NCBI GenBank assembly: GCA_029168955.1
Contig: JAPDOI010000212.1
Coordinates: 62,001-126,000 of the forward strand
DNA: 64,000 nucleotides
Direction of reading: 5' to 3'
Origin: Aplectana chamaeleonis
Taxonomy: Eukaryota > Nematoda > Chromadorea > Rhabditida > Cosmocercidae
This document shows, one piece after another, positions 12,101-22,600 of this stretch. Made by a program: the position numbers and the translations under genes. The notes beneath the pieces were generated by a model, which was not told the origin of the DNA, made no database searches, and was given only the letters and a program-made list of their open reading frames with translations. The first letter of the stretch is position 1. Every line of letters begins with the position of its first letter.

Positions 12101-13762
12101 ACGTGCGAAGCAGCACGAATATGCAATCAATTGTCTTTTGCTTTGTATACATGTAGACGGGGTGCGCGGGACTGAAATTGAAGAGGTCGGCGGGGCCACA
12201 TATTCATATTGGGGGCGAAGACAGGAGGGAAGAGGGGTCGGCAGAGAGGAAGTGTGTTGGAAGAACTCATAATATTGCCTATGAGACCTTGGTTTGGCGC
12301 CATTTTTTTCAGCAAACGGAAAATAAATTGATGGGGAAAGGTCGAAATTGGCGATCGAGGGGGCCATATTGTCGGTACGCTCACAAAACTTTAGGAAATA
12401 TGCATCGCATTTACATTTTTTTTGTATACGCGGAATAGGAGCAAGGCACGGTCCAACGGGGACGTAGCCGGGCGCAACGGGGTGGATGAGGGGGTCATAA
12501 AATGTTTAGCTAAACAAAGAAAGGTTCGTAAATTTGGGAAAGGGATAGATGAAATTTTAGTCAAAATTTCAACACAGGATAGGATTTAGTAAGAATTTCG
12601 GCAAAAGTAAAATTTTTGACTAAAAAAAATGTTTGTAAATTTGGGAAGAGGGTCACCGAAGTTTGAGACAAAATTTCGGTCCAGCGGGGTTGTAAGCGGG
12701 CGCAAAGATGTGGATGAAGGGGGGTCGTAAAACTTTTGGCTAAAATAGAAATGTTTGTAAATTTGAGAATGGGATCGTAGAAATTTGAGACGAAATTTAA
12801 AATAGGATTTCATAAGAATTTGGGAAAATTTTCGAAAAATTCGGCTATCAAAAGGGGGAGGGTCGTAACTAAGCACGCTCTGCTGGACCCCGGGACCAGG
12901 GAGGAATGGGAGGAGGGGGCGAGGTCGTATCTTCTAGAACACTCATTAAGCTGTCCAACGAACCTCACTTCCACGCCAAAAGCAGAGTCAAGCGGTGCTA
13001 TGTGGGAAGGGGGGGGGGGCACTATGGCGCGATGGACTTGGCCACGCCCATTTTACTGTGCCGCACTAAATTTGAGCACCTACCCGGGGTTCCCCTCCCC
13101 TGCCAAAATCAGGAGAGTCATTGCGGCACGGAAAAATGGGCGTGGCGATACAACAGTGCCCCCTCCCCCCTTCCCACATAGCACCGGTCAAGCGGGACGT
13201 TGCGCATTTTTTTTTAAATCGGAGCGACCCCCACCTTGATTTTCTCGAAATCCGAAATTTTCCCGACCCCCCCCCGAGCGCGATTTCCGGACAGTTCATT
13301 TTTTCCAGAGAAAAACTTTTTTTGTATTTACCTTTTGTATTCATTTTCCAATCGCTTCCTAAAATTTTTGTTTCAAGGCCGAAAATTCTGCGACCCCCTA
13401 ACCTTTATTTTCAGTCGAGACCTTTTGCGACCATCCCCCCCCCCTACCCCGTCGCAACATTTCACAACCCTGCTTGACCCTGACCAAAAGCTTCAAATTT
13501 CTCCCGAGAAATCTCACGATGGCCCACAAACCCTTGGCTGCGAGTTCAACCGAAAAAAGGCAAGAAGAATAATAGAAACTCTTAAAAATAGAAGGAAAGA
13601 TAAAATATTTATTACCTTAGCCAGTTTCCGGTAGGCCTTCTTGATCTCATTGGTGTTTGCATTCCTTGATACGCCAAGAATTTTATAGAAATCTCGTCCA
13701 CATTCGACAATATCTATCAACGTTGATAAAGCAATTAAAAAGAAATATCCTAACAGGTTCAT
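3125..13762 (-). CDS. dnj-20: DnaJ homolog DNJ-20 / DNAJB11 (ERdj3), 8 exons, 357 aa
   Basis: ER-lumenal J-domain co-chaperone that delivers unfolded secretory proteins to BiP/HSPA5 (family knowledge). Exons on the minus strand: 13762-13616, 9785-9711, 9621-9460, 9395-9219, 5701-5642, 5579-5458, 3640-3517, 3331-3125. All junctions are GT/AG, phases agree, and the sum is 357 codons plus stop, close to the worm and human proteins (about 355-358 aa). Residues 1-21 form a signal peptide (hydrophobic [10 protein letters not shown]). The J domain runs from about residue 23 to 88, with the catalytic HPD at 52-54, just after the first splice junction. A Gly/Phe stretch (about 98-122) follows. Cysteines 167, 169, 191 and 194 match the paired cysteines of ERdj3. 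The C-terminal substrate and dimer domains include [16 protein letters not shown] and there is no KDEL. The start was chosen because an AG acceptor lies 3 nt upstream. Introns 1 (3.8 kb) and 4 (3.5 kb) are filled with repeats. No close polyA signal was found; a minus-strand AATAAA lies at 2105-2110. Confidence 0.96.
4664..4849. repeat. CAGTTAGT MITE, copy 2 (dnj-20 intron 6)
   Basis: Inverted ends of about 50 bp (TACAGTTAGTTCC ... CAAGCCAACTAACTATA) around a GC-rich centre with CCGGCTGGCGG. Confidence 0.85.
6104..6770. repeat. TTAA-MITE relative with longer interior (subfamily B)
   Basis: Ends AAAGGCAGTGTTCAAGATAA and CGTGAACACTGCCTTTA, about 670 bp, in dnj-20 intron 4. The interior differs from subfamily A but is shared with the copy at 33.3-34.1 kb (segment around GATCAGGC, GGGGGCGG and CTTCGCGGCC, inverted). 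Confidence 0.75.
7240..8032 (+). mobile_element. RTE-like LINE, 3' fragment
   Basis: An open frame at 7470-7960 encodes the C-terminal domain of a non-LTR reverse transcriptase: [51 protein letters not shown] and [20 protein letters not shown]. The RT catalytic core is absent, which is typical of 5' truncation. It lies in dnj-20 intron 4 in antisense to the gene. Confidence 0.8.
8120..8826. mobile_element. Palindromic mariner-derived element
   Basis: The ends are inverted repeats (TTAGGTTTATGCAAAAGTTT at 8120, its mate ending at 8826). Each arm encodes the C-terminal part of a mariner transposase facing outward. The minus arm (8460-8176) reads [26 protein letters not shown] and FLNGKQF. The plus arm (8488-8720) reads the same region with stops. 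The element is two 3' halves joined head to head and has no N-terminal or first catalytic region. Confidence 0.85.
10030..11446 (+). mobile_element. Jockey/CR1-like LINE fragment (copy 1) in dnj-20 intron 1
   Basis: Degenerate reverse transcriptase. Motif A is [13 protein letters not shown] (10203 on), followed by VPQGAVLPP and [10 protein letters not shown], where the usual Tyr before ADD is a stop. The C-terminal part follows (10798-11439: [41 protein letters not shown]) with frameshifts. Two more copies of the same 3' region lie at 14.8 and 17.6 kb. Confidence 0.8.
11575..11720. repeat. Dispersed 130-bp repeat (CCGTTCATCGC), copy 1
   Basis: Homologous to 42903-43052: CCGTTCATCGCGTGC, CTCCACACTTTC, ACAAGCGAGCGA. 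Confidence 0.75.
11852..13480. repeat. Large G-rich/C-rich foldback block in dnj-20 intron 1
   Basis: The plus strand is G-rich in the left half (runs of GGGGGTC, GGAGGGGG) and C-rich in the right half (CCCCCCC runs), switching near 13090. The core 12990-13197 is a clear inverted repeat (GCGGTGCTATGTGGGAAG ... its inverse; both sides carry GGCCACGCCCATTTT or its inverse). 12451-12850 contains a diverged tandem duplication with a period of about 227 bp. Confidence 0.7.
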
Positions 13763-13765
13763 GCC

Positions 13766-13778
13766 CTGAAAAAAAAAA
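13766..13778 (-). promoter_or_regulatory. Probable spliced-leader trans-splice acceptor of dnj-20
   Basis: On the minus strand a run of at least eight T is followed by CAG (13768-13766), then GGC, then the ATG at 13762. A consensus nematode 3' splice site 3 nt before the start codon, with no upstream exon needed, is the usual signature of SL trans-splicing. It also fixes the start codon. Confidence 0.75.
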
Positions 13779-13978
13779 CACGAAAAATGTACTGAATTTA
13801 AAAAATCATTGAAAATACGGCGAACACAAGAGAAAAATAGAATGGAAAAAGAACAATATATTCCATAGAACAGACTCGACAAAGCATTCAAAGCTTGTAT
13901 TATTAGCAATTGTAAAATTTAGAATTTTAAAACCTCCCCGGCTAGCGACAGCTGGGAAAGGGGCGTGGCCAACTAACA

Positions 13979-13999
13979 CACGTCATGTCCTGTGATTGG
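13979..13999 (-). promoter_or_regulatory. CCAAT box plus TGACGTG (UPRE/ERSE-like) upstream of dnj-20
   Basis: Read on the dnj-20 strand, CCAAT (13999-13995) is followed 9 nt later by TGACGTG (13985-13979), about 220 bp upstream of the ATG. The spacing resembles the ER stress response element (CCAAT-N9-CCACG), and TGACGTG is the core of XBP-1/ATF6-type UPR elements. The second half-site is TGACG rather than CCACG, so this is a candidate only. Confidence 0.4.
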
Positions 14000-14808
14000 T
14001 CAATCTGGGATTCGACATTTGGGTCAACTTGCAAGGACAGATCGAGAGATAACGGGTTGAGTCGCACTCACATCTTCCGCTGTAGTGACCAGATCAGTTT
14101 CTTTAAGAATTTCCTCGACTTCCCCGATCCTTGAAAATGTTTTTCCCCACAGTTTGAAACGGAAATGGCAAAGAAACGGAGCAGAAGCGCGCTATATGTT
14201 ACTGTAGAATTTCAGGCGTGATTTAAATTGTGGCGCGCCGCAACTGCGGACGAGACAGTAATTTGGCGTGAAAAATTTCAATTTTCGTGAATGCGCTCCA
14301 TCTAAACATTTTCAGCGTTGATTCCATTCTTTTCTTTTCTACTCCATGTTATTGTATGATTTTAATGTCGCATTTTTCACACCACGTTGTTTTCAGTATT
14401 TTTTCTGATGGACATGTCTTTTTTTCTGATCAATCAAGGCGTTTGCAAGGAAGTGATGCTTTCTAAGTTAGAAGGCAGACTTCGCTGGCCTCCAACCCAC
14501 TACTTTTCCTCGCAAGTTGTTTTGTTCATAGTGTTAGAAGCTGTTAGGAGGAGTGTTTTCTACAAGTTTTCAATGTTTTCGTCTTCCTGATTTTGAAGGT
14601 CGGAATTTGGTTTTCGCGTAAATTTTGACCAGGGAGGTCATTTGAGGTGCTAAACAGGACCACGAAACCGGCTCTCAGTTTTCCCAGGTGCCGAATTCAT
14701 CAACCATAAACCCATTTATTAAGGGTGAGTTTCACCCCTTCTTATGGTAGACTCCTCTACCTCGCGGCTCTAGCAAAGCCTAACCCGTGTGTTTCCCTTT
14801 GTTGAATG

Positions 14809-14825
14809 CCCCCCCCCCCCCCCCC
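14809..14825. repeat. Poly-C tract
   Basis: 17 consecutive C, bordering the LINE copy in the divergent promoter region. Its length may be unreliable in the assembly. Confidence 0.9.
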
Positions 14826-15908
14826 GGAAGGCTATGGTCGGTCTTCTTCTTAGCAGCCACAGAGAGGGGTTCTGTCACAGGTTCAGAAACTCGGCCACTA
14901 GCGTAGGGTTCGTCCACAGATCCATTGTCGTTAATGGAGTCGGTTTCTTCGGGCAATTGAACAGGTGCGCAGTAGTATGCCCTTCACTACCGCAATCAGG
15001 GCACTCGTCAGGTTTGCTGTTATCAATCCTATGCAAATATGACATAAGCAGGGGGAGTGTCCACAGCGTAACGATGCAAGGGTGCACCTGGCACGCCTGC
15101 CAAGTTCCATCTCTGTCTCGCAGACCTTTGGAGGTGCGACTCCCAGGATGGGGTTTATGGCAACTCTGCTCAAGTGTTCCTTCACGAATCGGGTATGCTT
15201 CGCGCGCAAGAGACGGAGGCGTTCTTGTTGTGCTTCGGTCCATCTCTGCACATCTACTTTCGACGGAGCATCAGCGAAAGGCTTTCTGATACATCTCTCT
15301 CTCTCTCTCACCGGGTTTAGTACTCTTCGCGATGGATGATTCGGCTGCTTCACGATGTTAATGTACATTTATTGCGCCTGGAGTTGGCAGTGGTCTCCAA
15401 CTGGCAATATGCGAGCTTCGGCGTGTAAGTGCTCAATTGGAGAGCTTTTAGAACAGCCTGTTGCAATTCGCAGAACAAAATTTTGGACGCGCTGCAGCTT
15501 GGACCAAGAGGTGTCCGACACGATATGCTGCCAGACTGGCGCAGCATACTCCAGGGCGGGTTGCACAATAGCCTTATACGTGGTCAGGATCGTTTCTTTG
15601 TTGCATCCCCAAAACGTTCCACCGAGAGCACGCAGGACGTTGAGTCTTGTTTTCACTGTGGCTTGCTTCTGCTCAGTGTTCTTATGAAACTTCAGTGAAG
15701 GATCCAACACGAGTCCAAGTAGCTTGGGGAATCGGGTGGCCGGCAATTGAGTTTCGTCCCATTTCACCATGGGATGGGCACTGTGCTCTGCATTATCGCT
15801 ATGGTCGGTATCTGCATGTTGGCAAGGTTCACGTTTAGACATTGGTCCTTTCTCGGACAGAATATAGTTTTTCGTGCCGTTTCTGATTCCGTTCGCGAAT
15901 AAGGACAT
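14826..15908 (-). mobile_element. Jockey/CR1-like LINE fragment (copy 2)
   Basis: Minus-strand frames encode [62 protein letters not shown], then a Cys/His knuckle ([18 protein letters not shown]) and a C-terminal LNL. The element is 5' truncated after the RT core. It occupies the centre of the dnj-20/PRKCSH divergent intergenic region. Confidence 0.85.
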
Positions 15909-16650
15909 CTACCACGAAAAGACAATAACGCGTTCGGGAGCGGGATCACCCATTCCGCGCATGTCCCAGGCGACGTCATCAAGCCCCGAAATCACCCCGT
16001 ACTAGTCAACGGCGTCGTTCCCCCCAGGACGCGCTTATGACGGTATCAGACCGTAATTCACCGTTTTCCGGTGGATGGGATGACCCCGCGACCGTAACGT
16101 CCATCATAGAGACCCCAACGCCCGTCATGGGTGTTAAGGCGCTTAAACGAAAATCCCACACAGGGAAGACGATAGTGCGTGCTCCCATCTACGTATAGTC
16201 AACAGACAGAGAGGAGCCACCACCAATGATTCATTCATTTTCTTATTTAATACGTTCAAATGGATGATCGCGAATCAGATGCAGTTTAAGGCAATCTACT
16301 GTTAACTAGTTAACTATCGTGTTCTTTAAAAAAACGAAAATGTATCGCTTTGGTGACCAGCTTCTTACGATTTCTCTAGTCGGAGATTCAGCCCTAATCT
16401 TTCGCGAGGTCCACTGGTTATCATTATGGAACCACATGGCCGCGACCCGATCATCTGTGAGCTGCGTGCGGCAACAGAAGTTGTTCGCAGCCGCGGACCG
16501 GAATTTAGCTCCGAGTACTACAGGTTCTTGTCTAACACCCTGTGGACCAAGCCTGTACGAAATGTTTCTGATTGAAATAATTGGTCCAAAAGTTATATTG
16601 ACAGTTGCCTTGAACGTTCGTTAATATATTTTTTGCTCCGTAATCGTTCG
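15909..16650. other. Divergent intergenic region next to PRKCSH
   Basis: No gene. GC-rich to 16200, then AT-rich. It presumably contains the PRKCSH promoter. No clear UPR motif was seen apart from a GACGTCA at about 15972. Confidence 0.45.
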
Positions 16651-16662
16651 CTCGCTTGCAGA
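16651..16662 (+). promoter_or_regulatory. Probable trans-splice acceptor of PRKCSH gene
   Basis: CTCGCTTGCAG ends at 16661, one base before the ATG at 16663. A 3' splice site this close to the start codon suggests spliced-leader addition and supports the start choice. Confidence 0.65.
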
Positions 16663-19600
16663 ATGACGTTTCTCAAGCTCGGCGTTTGCCTATGTCTGGT
16701 GGTGGTTTCGCTAGCTGCCGAGCACACGCCAGATATTGAAGCGCTACCTCGAGGAGTTCCTTATAATCGTAGGTTTCTGGATCAATTTGGCTGATCTTTA
16801 GACGATTTTCTGAAAAAATCTCGTCATTTCAGGTGGATCACTCTACAGGAAGTCTTTCGAGTTTGTCTGCCTCGACGGTTCGAAGAGCATTCTGCACAGC
16901 CAGATCAACGACGATTACTGCGATTGCCCAGATGGAAGTGACGAACCAGGTTCAGATTCAGCTTCATCGGTCAAGGCCATATGATCATCTTCCACAAGTC
17001 TGAAAACTTATCTTGGATTTGTGATCAGCACTCTAGATTATTCCGAAAGAGGGATTTAGACCCAAACGGAGACGCTAAATCACTAGACGCTATCGGCCGA
17101 CGAGGGACAGGGGCTGTCTACACACCGTTGGAGGAGTTGCCCCGTTTTCGCAGTTTGAAACGTCACGCCAATCAGCGCGAACGAAGTGGTCCCGAGTGGA
17201 ATTAGAGCCGCAAGAGGCGGGAAAACTCTTCCCTCGGTGTGTAGAGAGCCCCTGTCTCGCCGACGAGGCTATGTTTTTACTTCCCATCGCCACAAATAGT
17301 CGCTGGTACCATGCTAGGGCTTGTGCGTAGTCGAGCGGCAAAGGTTGCGCCACGATGAAGGATAGAGGGCGGCTACGCAATTTTGTACCTGCACGGTATT
17401 CCTCATCATTGGGTCCGACTTTTGCCTCCAGACTCCATAAGCCTTTAGCCGAAAACGTCACCCTAGATGATTGGGTAAAAGCGTGCGCGGCGTCGCGTGT
17501 AGCAGCCGCCCTTGGTCGCGCGCGACGCGTTCCGCTTACAATACTCATCACGCGTGATCTTCTTCTTCTTTGCAGCCGCAGAAGGGTTTTTGTCATAGGT
17601 TCAAGAAACAGTCGACCGAAGTTGGGTTCAACCACAAATCTATTGTCGTCAGTGAGGTGGGCCTCTTCGGACAGTCGAATAGATGAGCTGTAGTGTGGCC
17701 AGGGTTACCACAATCCGGACACTCGTCAGGCTTACTGTTGTCGATCCTATGCAAGTATGACATCAGCATAGGGGAATGCCCGCAGCGCAACGAGGCCAGG
17801 GAACATCTAGCTCGCCTACCGAGTTCCATCTCGGTGTTGCTGACTTCAGGTGGTGCGATCCCCAATATGGGGTTGACAGCCACCCTACTCAAGTGATCCC
17901 TGACGAAACGGGTGTGCTCCGCACGTAAAAGACGAAGACGATCTAATTGGGAGTCCGTCCATCTTTGTATATTGACTTTCTCGGGAGCATCCGCAAAGGG
18001 CCTTCTGATATCTCTCTCTCTCTCTCACAGGACTCATGATCCTTCTTAATGGGTGATCAGGCTGCTTGAAGATATTAATAACCAGTTGCTGCGCTTGGAG
18101 TTGACAGTGCTCCTTAACAGGCAGAATACGGGCTTCAGCATGAAGATGCTCCACTGGAGTGCTCTTTGCACACCCAGTGGCAATCCGAAGAGCAGCATTT
18201 TGAACTGGTGATGTTGGTTGAGATGATACCAGCGACAGATGGCGGCGATAGGACGTATGCATCGGATTTTGGACGGCGATCAGAGTTTTCGCGAGTTCTC
18301 GCGATGGCACATTTCATTACGACCGAAAATCGCGTTGCGCAGAAATTTGGGGTGTGAACGCTGCGCGAACGCTTAGCGACTACGTGCAATCGCGTACATA
18401 CGCAGTTTGCTACGAACTTGTCTCTAGCGGCGCAGAGTACATTCGCGACGTTATAATCAGCTTAGGTATTGATCAAGCTACGTCGCGCCGTCGCTAGGTG
18501 TACACAGTGGAGAGCTACAATACATTCAAATTCACGCGTAATTTGCCTTCGCGCGACGTAATTCGCTTCGCCTTGCAACGCGACGTCGGCAAGCTCGTAG
18601 CTGTTTTTTCAGTGTTTCTTCTTTATCGAAACCAAGTATAACAACGGAAGCAATAGAATATGCATATTTAGGGTCGCTCGCATTTAAACAAACACGAAAA
18701 AGGCTGTTGCTATTGCTAAAAAATGCCGTAGCTTGTTTATGAGAAATTGTGTGCATGCGCAATTGCGCGTAGCCGCCTAGCGTTCGCGCAGCTTTTACAC
18801 GTGAATTCCTGCGCGACGCGATTCCCGCGTCGCTGTGACATGTGCCGCCGCGCCGCCCCGCTACAACTCTGAACGTCACGCGACTGAGTATTGCGCGCCA
18901 TTTCGAACATATCACGCCTCTTCACTGTAAAAACCGAGCGGCGACGCAAGACGACGTCGATCGGCCGATATTTACTGTGCTTGTCTGGACCAAATTTCGT
19001 TCCGCAATCGCGTCTCGACACGCTTTGTGTCCGCACGCTCCCGAGCCAGAAGAGCTTCCAGCGCCGCAGCCGCCGATCTGCTGGCTCTAGGTGGGTTTTG
19101 AAAACTGGGAATTGAGAAAAATTGGAGAAAATTGTATAAAAAAACCACACCGAGTCGGCTTTGGCTCTGGAAACCCGACGGACTCGAGCGCGTGCGGCCG
19201 CAAAGCGTGTCGAAACGCAATCACGGACCGGAATTTGGCCCTGATAAGCACAGTAAGTTAGCTATAACGTCGCATTGCGTCGCGACTGAACTGTGAGCGC
19301 CGCCTCAGGATCGGCGCGATTGTGGCGATTGAAAGTGTAAATGGAGCTGAAATTTGGCCAGCATGTTTATTCTAGGAGTTGTTTAGTTAGTCATGTTTTA
19401 GGAACGTCCGCCTGTCCCAACGGCAAATTCTACTGTGCAAATAAGGGACATGCTGCAGCATTCATTCCGACTTCTCGCGTAAATGATAGGATTTGTGGTG
19501 AGTTCGTTGGTTTCCAAGACCGTTTGGTGGTCTTTCGTAGTGAGATGAAGGCGTACTGCAGAGATCGGTAATTCTTGTAAGCCACAAATTCAAGAATTCC

Positions 19601-22600
19601 GTTCAGATTGCTGTGACGGAAGCGATGAGTACAGCGGAGCCGTTGAGTGTCCCAACATTTGCGATGAACTGGGTAGAAGTGCCCGGGAAGAGAGCAAAAG
19701 ACAGGCGGAGATCGCTCGGAAAGGATATACCGTCAGAAAAACGCTAGCTGTTGAGGGACAGAAATTGAGGGTATGAAGCTTCCTGATTTCTCCACTGTTG
19801 CTGAACTCGTTATTTGGCTTTAAGCTAGATGTGTTAAAACAAAATCTCGCGGTAATCAATAATTTTTACAGGATGAGAAGTTGCGAGCGGTTGCACCGCT
19901 CAAGGAGGAGAGGGAAAAACTGCTACCGACTAAGGAAGAGTTGCTGAAGAGGAAGAATACTGCGGTTGAAAAGGAATCTGCATTGAAGGATAAGCACCGA
20001 GAAGCGTGGACAGGTTAGTTTAATAGAGGAATTTGGAAAAAATCTCATCAGTAAGGCTCCAGTTAGACTTCGGCGTTCCGCTGCCACTGGCTTCTGCGGC
20101 AAGTCTGCAATTGGTGAGATTCTGGAATTGACGAATAGCAGACCTGTCATGGAAGACAGCGGCAGCGGGACGCAGTAGTGTAAACATAGCCTAAGGCTAC
20201 AAAAGAGATCTTCCTTCTCATAGAAAGTTATGTTTTTCACCGAAGAGCCTCGGCAGAATCGTGAAATTTTCTGTGCATCTCACACTTTAGGCCCAACCTT
20301 AGCCGCACCGGAGATTACATAGTTGTTCCCCGCGCGGTGAAAAGTTTCGTAATTTACCGCTCATCCCGCACGTTACGCGCGTGCCGTGCTTACGGTGAGG
20401 ACTATGAAAGGTGCCTAATACTATTAGATAATCGATGCCGGTCGGATCGAGAGCACTGAATGCCTCTCCGGACACATGTTCATCAGTGGGAGATGGGGGG
20501 GGGGCTTGCCATACTGATCGCGGAGCGAGGTGAACTCGTTGGTTTGATGTCAGGCCACCTTCACAGCGGCTAGCGGGTAGCTTCTTCCGACCGACATCAG
20601 TATCACCAACATATCAAGACTTTGTGGTGCACGTATCGCTTGACTTGAATATATCAAAGGCGTTCCAACTCACCGAATGCTCCGACGACCCTTCGAGACC
20701 GATCATGGATGCTGGCGTTGAAGCAACACATCCAGAGAATCCTCCATATGCTGGAGGATGTTTTTGTCCGCTTAAGGTATGTCCCCGCGGTCCGCAGCTA
20801 TCTGAACCCCCTATCGTAGATCCAGGAGAAAATGACCTTCCTCGTGCATCCTGGAACAAAGGGGTACCTTGTGGCGGGAGATGGGGGGGAGGATTTTGGA
20901 AGTTCTTCCTGGTAACACGATAATAAGACAGATATTGGCTGTTTACCAATACATTGTCGTCAATCTTGCCGTCTTCGGCGTGACATCCGCCCAGTAAAAC
21001 CTCAACGCCGGCCCGACCTCGTTACAATGGTAGGGTGGGTGATAATCGGCTTGCCAAGCGCTCGCGATCTAATCGGTGTTAGGCCGGAATCATACTTCTT
21101 GCGACCAGCGACATCGACATTGCACATCAGGCATATCGATTCTCGTTGTACAGTTGACCGCAATGTTAAAAGGACATGGTGCGGTTGCGGACTCGCACTA
21201 AAACTACGGTAGAATCTGGCACTTTGCCAGATTTCGTCATTGATCGGCGCCAACCGTCGTCTCTCTGCTCACGAGAATATCAGCTGTGGCGCCGATCGAT
21301 GAAGAAATCTGGCAAAGTGTCAGATTCTACTGTATTTTTAGTGCGAGTCCGCAACCGCTCCATGTCTTTTTAACATTGCGGTCAACTGTAAACATTGCGT
21401 CGCGTCGCTGGTCGCAGTGAGTATGATCCCGGCTTCACCAAATGAATAGGGGCTGAACTAACTTTATCAAGTCCTCATTCTCCATCTCCCCTAACGATTT
21501 CTCTTGCATCAAAATCTTTCCACTTTTTGTGAGGTACATCTTCGGGTTTTCAGCCAAGAAAGCTGAGAAGAAGAAGGAGAAGGCGAGTAAGATGTTCAAG
21601 GAAGTCGACATAAATGGAGATCAGAAGTTGGTGTTTTTTCATGTGCTTCGCCTTGTGCTCTTTTTGATTTTAGTCCACTTTGTTAGTTTTTCAGGATTAC
21701 TTTGGACGAATTGAAGAAATTGGAATACCTTGACACGGACCACGACGGAAGCGTATCTGATGATGAGGCCAAGGTATCGTCGATGGGTGGAAGCCGCGAC
21801 GCTGCTATGATTGCTTTGTCATGGAAGTAGAGTGGTGGTTCCTAAGAAAGCACAATGGTAGAAATGGAGAAACAACTGCTCCGCTTCCAAGATAGCGAAT
21901 GGCGAAAAAATAGCTATAAGGCGACTCCCTGTAGATAAGATACAAGCCATAATTGGAGTTTTCTACCATAGTATCGGGACGGGGAAAACTGATCAAGATT
22001 TCTTACGAAGAAGATCATACAGTGCGTTCAGAAAGTATAGGGACACCCCCGAAAATCAAGGTTTTCAAAATCATGTTATATTTGGCTATTGATACTGTTC
22101 ATAAAAGAATTCAACAAGGTGAAAAACCTCTATTTGTTCATTTCTATAACAGCTGAGCAATTTTACAAGAATTTATTTCAAATTTCAGATTTTTTCGCCG
22201 TCCTGAAAGTATAGGGACACAACACAAAAACAAAAATTATTGAACAAAGAAAGAATTAAACATACAATCTAAAATGAAATAGCTGCACCACCATTAGCAA
22301 TGATCTCAAAAATTCTCTTTGGCATAGAATTGATCAAATTGGCGATGACGTTTTCATCCAGATTGGCCCACGCTTCGAGGATAGCGACCTTCAGCTCATC
22401 TACCGTTCTGTACTGCTTATTGTTGGCATAAACCTGGCGCACAAGTGTGCCCCAGATATTCTCTATCGGGTTACAATCTGGACTACACGCGGGTTATTCC
22501 AACAAACGGATTCGATGACGTAGAAACCAGGTTTTTGTAGACCTGGACGCATGCACCGCCGCGTTGTCTTGCTGGAAAGTGAAACGCTGACGTCGTGTTC

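Noticed and set aside
12820..13634. Several 90-140-codon frames in the G-rich/C-rich block
   Set aside because: Low-complexity Gly/Pro-rich products of skewed composition. Different frames are open on both strands.
20624..20923. 99-codon frame in PRKCSH intron 5
   Set aside because: No homology recognised, flanked by G-rich repeats, and outside the phase of the PRKCSH exons.
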